From NCBI GenBank assembly GCA_944325105.1, contig CALUYW010000014.1, positions 1 through 64,000 on the forward strand: a stretch of DNA of 64,000 nt, written 5' to 3'. The notes beneath the pieces were generated by a model. That model did no database searches. It was not told the origin of the DNA and was given only the letters and a program-made list of their open reading frames with translations. The DNA is from Candidatus Gastranaerophilales bacterium (GTDB lineage: Bacteria; Cyanobacteriota; Vampirovibrionia; Gastranaerophilales; Gastranaerophilaceae). Position numbers and translations under genes: made by a program. Below are positions 61,999 to 64,000 of the stretch, piece after piece; the first letter of the stretch is position 1, and each line of letters opens with the position of its first letter.

Positions 61999-62756
61999 TG
62001 GCTAATTTAAGATATTTTGATGAAACAGTATATGGCAACTTATTTGCAGATATAAAAAACAATATTGATTTTTATACAAATTCTGACGGCGAATTAAAAA
62101 ATATATTGCCGGATATACAATACTATGGAGAATCGGCTATAAGTGCAAATTTGTCTGATTTAGAGTTTAAAAATAATATGACCACAGAAGAAAAAAATGC
62201 ATCAGATGTTGTAAATACATGGATTATATATGACTCTTTAAAAATGTTGTCGCCGATAGTAGCAACTAACGGCTACCTATGGTCGTATCTATGCCATACA
62301 AAATACAGAGAATATATTATGGCACGTTGGATAAAAAATCCTGAAGACGAAGACAAGCAAGAAGACACTATTAAAACTATCAAAAAACGTTTTTTCTGTT
62401 CTTCAAACAAAAAAGACATAATGAGAATGAATGCAATTTCAAGATTATGGTGGGCAGGTTATCTTACATACGATGAAAATCACGGCGATCCTTACCACTT
62501 AACAAAAATATTATTTACAGGACAACAAATATGTGCAGATATTCTTGATACACCATTCTGCGGTAATAAAACGGTAATAACCGGGATACTGCTTGCAATA
62601 GAGAAATATAAAGAGGAAGTTGATGAAAATATAAGTTCTGAATTGGTCAGAAAATGTATAAAATATTTTCGTCGATATGCAGCTGTAACAAGTGTTGATT
62701 TTCTTTCTGAAATGGAAATACATAATATTATTTTTAAATATTTATCTGAAAATTAA
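61998..62756 (+). CDS. DUF6339-like protein
   Basis: A 252-residue helical protein. The central and C-terminal pattern (LWSYLCHTKYREYIMARW, then MNAISRLWWAGYLTYDENHG and PYHLTKILFTGQQI) matches my memory of DUF6339, a family found in mobile and defence contexts with no known activity. The conserved Arg, Trp and Tyr residues around NAISRLWWAGYLTYD look functionally important. It is the last gene of the GHKL operon, and it overlaps a convergent HTH gene by four bases. Confidence 0.65.
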   Translation: MANLRYFDETVYGNLFADIKNNIDFYTNSDGELKNILPDIQYYGESAISANLSDLEFKNNMTTEEKNASDVVNTWIIYDSLKMLSPIVATNGYLWSYLCHTKYREYIMARWIKNPEDEDKQEDTIKTIKKRFFCSSNKKDIMRMNAISRLWWAGYLTYDENHGDPYHLTKILFTGQQICADILDTPFCGNKTVITGILLAIEKYKEEVDENISSELVRKCIKYFRRYAAVTSVDFLSEMEIHNIIFKYLSEN

Positions 62757-63028
62757 ATACAGCAATAATTTACATCCAAAATATGAATAATGTACCTTTC
62801 AAAATCTTTATTATATCGTTCGCCGGTAATTAGTTTTGAGATATAGCTTTCAGTCAAATTTAACCTTTTTGCTAGCATTTTTTGTGGCATATTTTTCTGT
62901 AACATTTTAAAACGTATCATTCTTTCTCTGCGATACAGAAAATGACTACCGCCATTTTTCATATTATTTGGGCTCTTTGACATTTTTTGTTCAAGTAATT
63001 CAATCTGTTTTCTTAATTCTTTACGCAT
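62753..63028 (-). CDS. Small HTH (XRE/Cro-like) regulator
   Basis: A 91-residue protein. After a charged helical N-terminus (LRKQIELLEQKMSK), residues 37-80 form a Cro-like helix-turn-helix: RFKMLQKNMPQKMLAKRLNL followed by TESYISKLITGERY. AAGGAG precedes the ATG. It is divergent from the Mu-type transposase gene, the position of a repressor in Mu-like elements, and may control transposition or the island. Confidence 0.75.
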   Translation of the reverse strand: MRKELRKQIELLEQKMSKSPNNMKNGGSHFLYRRERMIRFKMLQKNMPQKMLAKRLNLTESYISKLITGERYNKDFERYIIHILDVNYCCI

Positions 63029-63253
63029 AAAAACTCCTTAAAATTAGTTGGGGTATGTGTTGGGGTACACACATTTTAACTCGTTTTGCAGAAACATCAA
63101 GTCCAGATTTACTTCCAACTATTCTTGCTTCGTTCGCGTTAAACGGGTGCACCTTACGGTTTTCACCCTCTGCTCACACGCGCTGTGTCGAAATGATACA
63201 AAGTTAGTCGGAAACAGTTCCATTCTTCCGAGTTCAGAGTCATTAATGGTGGT
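63029..63253. other. Non-coding gap before the transposase, with terminus-like sequence
   Basis: The gap holds two GTTGGGGTA copies (63047-63055 and 63059-63067), a segment with higher GC at about 63125-63190, and then TGTCG (63186-63190), an inverted TGATACA (63194-63200) and TTAGTCGGAA (63204-63213). The last three resemble elements at the candidate end near 43.5 kb. No gene is seen here. Confidence 0.5.
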
Positions 63254-64000
63254 ATGGATAATGAAAAATACATTACAATCAAAGAATTAGCAGAACTAAA
63301 AGGTGTGAGTACCCGTGCTATTCGGTTATCAAAGGAAAAATACATTACCAGAGAAATTACAGTTAAAGGCGGAAAAAGTTTTGAGATTCTGCTATCAAGC
63401 ATTGAATCGGAGCTTCAGGAAAAGTATTACTCAAAAATTGTCCCGACTTATGAAGTTAAACAACTTCCGGCACCTATAGATTTTCACAAACCCAATAAAG
63501 CAAAAGTTATTGCACTTGCAAGATTGGATTTAATACATATATGGAAAAACGAACGCAAATATCAGCAGAATAAAACGCGGTTTGATACAGATTTTTTAGG
63601 TGCATACAACGCACAAGTTTTGTATCCGGAGATTTATGCAAAACTCGGAAGTGTTTCAATAGGCACACTTCAGCGATGGAAACGAATTTTAGGAAATAGT
63701 AATAATTATGAACTTTTAATTCCAAACTATCATTATGAAGATTATTCAAGAACCTGTTTAACGGATTATGAAAAAAAGATATTTATGAAGCTGCTTCTGC
63801 ACCCAAATAAATTCAGTATCGGAAAAGCAATATCTTTAACTCAGTACGTTCTAAAAACTCAGAGTGCGGAATATATCCCTTCTCCTTCAACATTCAGAAA
63901 ATTTGCTAATTGGTATAAATCAAATTATTTTGATAAATGGACTCTTTTAAGGGATGGTGAAAAAGCGTTAAAAGAAGATGTTATTCCGCATATTAAAAGA
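63254..64000 (+). CDS. Mu-type DDE transposase, N-terminal part (continues beyond right edge)
   Basis: An open frame of 249 codons runs off the right edge. The N-terminal 60 residues match the Mu-type DNA-binding HTH: YITIKELAELKGVSTRAIRL, then ITREITVKGGKSFEILLSSI. Helical DNA-binding regions follow, including SVSIGTLQRWKRIL and IPSPSTFRKFANWYKSNYF. The DDE catalytic core should lie beyond the window. The ATG at 63254 has only a weak, very close GGTGG, so the start is uncertain. Transposases of this class act with a MuB/TnsC-like ATPase, which would be expected next. Its location beside a defence cluster points to transposon-borne cargo or to a separate Mu-like element. Confidence 0.82.
   Translation, partial: MDNEKYITIKELAELKGVSTRAIRLSKEKYITREITVKGGKSFEILLSSIESELQEKYYSKIVPTYEVKQLPAPIDFHKPNKAKVIALARLDLIHIWKNERKYQQNKTRFDTDFLGAYNAQVLYPEIYAKLGSVSIGTLQRWKRILGNSNNYELLIPNYHYEDYSRTCLTDYEKKIFMKLLLHPNKFSIGKAISLTQYVLKTQSAEYIPSPSTFRKFANWYKSNYFDKWTLLRDGEKALKEDVIPHIKR

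Noticed and set aside
43505-64000. CRISPR-associated transposon (CAST)
   Set aside because: The tRNA-adjacent position recalls cyanobacterial type V-K elements, but no Cas12k, TniQ or repeat array is in view and the transposase N-terminus is Mu-type.

Overview
The window is AT-rich, gene-dense bacterial DNA. Roughly the first 43 kb are conserved chromosome and the last 20 kb are an accessory island. The chromosome encodes an LPS-type envelope (WaaA, an MsbA-like exporter, an MlaE-type permease), DAP-type peptidoglycan (DapF and a mur cluster), a flagellum (FliJ, FliK, FlgD, FlgE) and a type IV prepilin-like surface protein. A Ycf23/DUF561 protein, a family typical of Cyanobacteria and plastids, sits in a genome with flagella and no photosynthesis gene in view. 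I infer a non-photosynthetic cyanobacterial lineage (Vampirovibrionia/Melainabacteria, perhaps Gastranaerophilales); this placement is inference.

Layout of the chromosomal part. 1-6.2 kb: a partial prepilin, an XRE regulator, a three-gene CapA plus Mur-ligase-like operon and a secreted trypsin-like protease. 6.3-10.5 kb: Ycf23, a GT2-like membrane protein, IlvE and an MlaE-type permease. 10.6-14.7 kb: the flagellar hook operon fliJ-fliK-flgD-flgE. 14.7-20.5 kb: a decarboxylase of the Orn/Lys/Arg family, a PHP phosphoesterase, a receiver/HD-GYP protein and several hypotheticals. 20.6-28.9 kb: coaX and dut, facing the minus-strand cluster murF-mraY-murD-ftsW-murG-folC. 29-33.5 kb: a DUF4127 protein, waaA, dapF, then rpsF-ssb-rpsR. 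33.5-40.6 kb: a compact overlapping purine operon, purS-purQ-purL-purF-purM-purN-purD. 40.6-43.1 kb: a Nudix hydrolase and the MsbA-like transporter.

At 43.1-43.6 kb a promoter is followed by two perfect 92-bp repeats that carry the 5' part of a tRNA-Val gene folded back on itself, then the intact tRNA-Val(UAC), its terminator and a cluster of short repeats that look like a transposon end. From there to the right edge lies an island dominated by predicted anti-phage or DNA-modification functions. Its minus-strand arm has a C5-cytosine methyltransferase with a convergent Vsr nuclease, a small protein, a coiled-coil protein, a TPR-Hsp70 fusion, an SF1 helicase, DrmA-like and DrmB-like proteins (the DISARM pair) and a NERD-SF1 helicase. 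Its plus-strand arm has a small basic protein, a GHKL ATPase, an unknown protein and a DUF6339-like protein. A small HTH regulator and the N-terminal part of a Mu-type transposase close the window.

The most interesting candidate system is this 43.8-62.8 kb island. It resembles DISARM but shows no DrmC, DrmD or DrmE, and instead contains an Hsp70-TPR chaperone-like ATPase with a coiled-coil partner, two SF1 helicases and a GHKL ATPase module. It may be one large composite system or two systems sharing a methyltransferase. Its position just after a tRNA gene, with transposon-end-like repeats on one side and a Mu-type transposase on the other, suggests it is transposon cargo.
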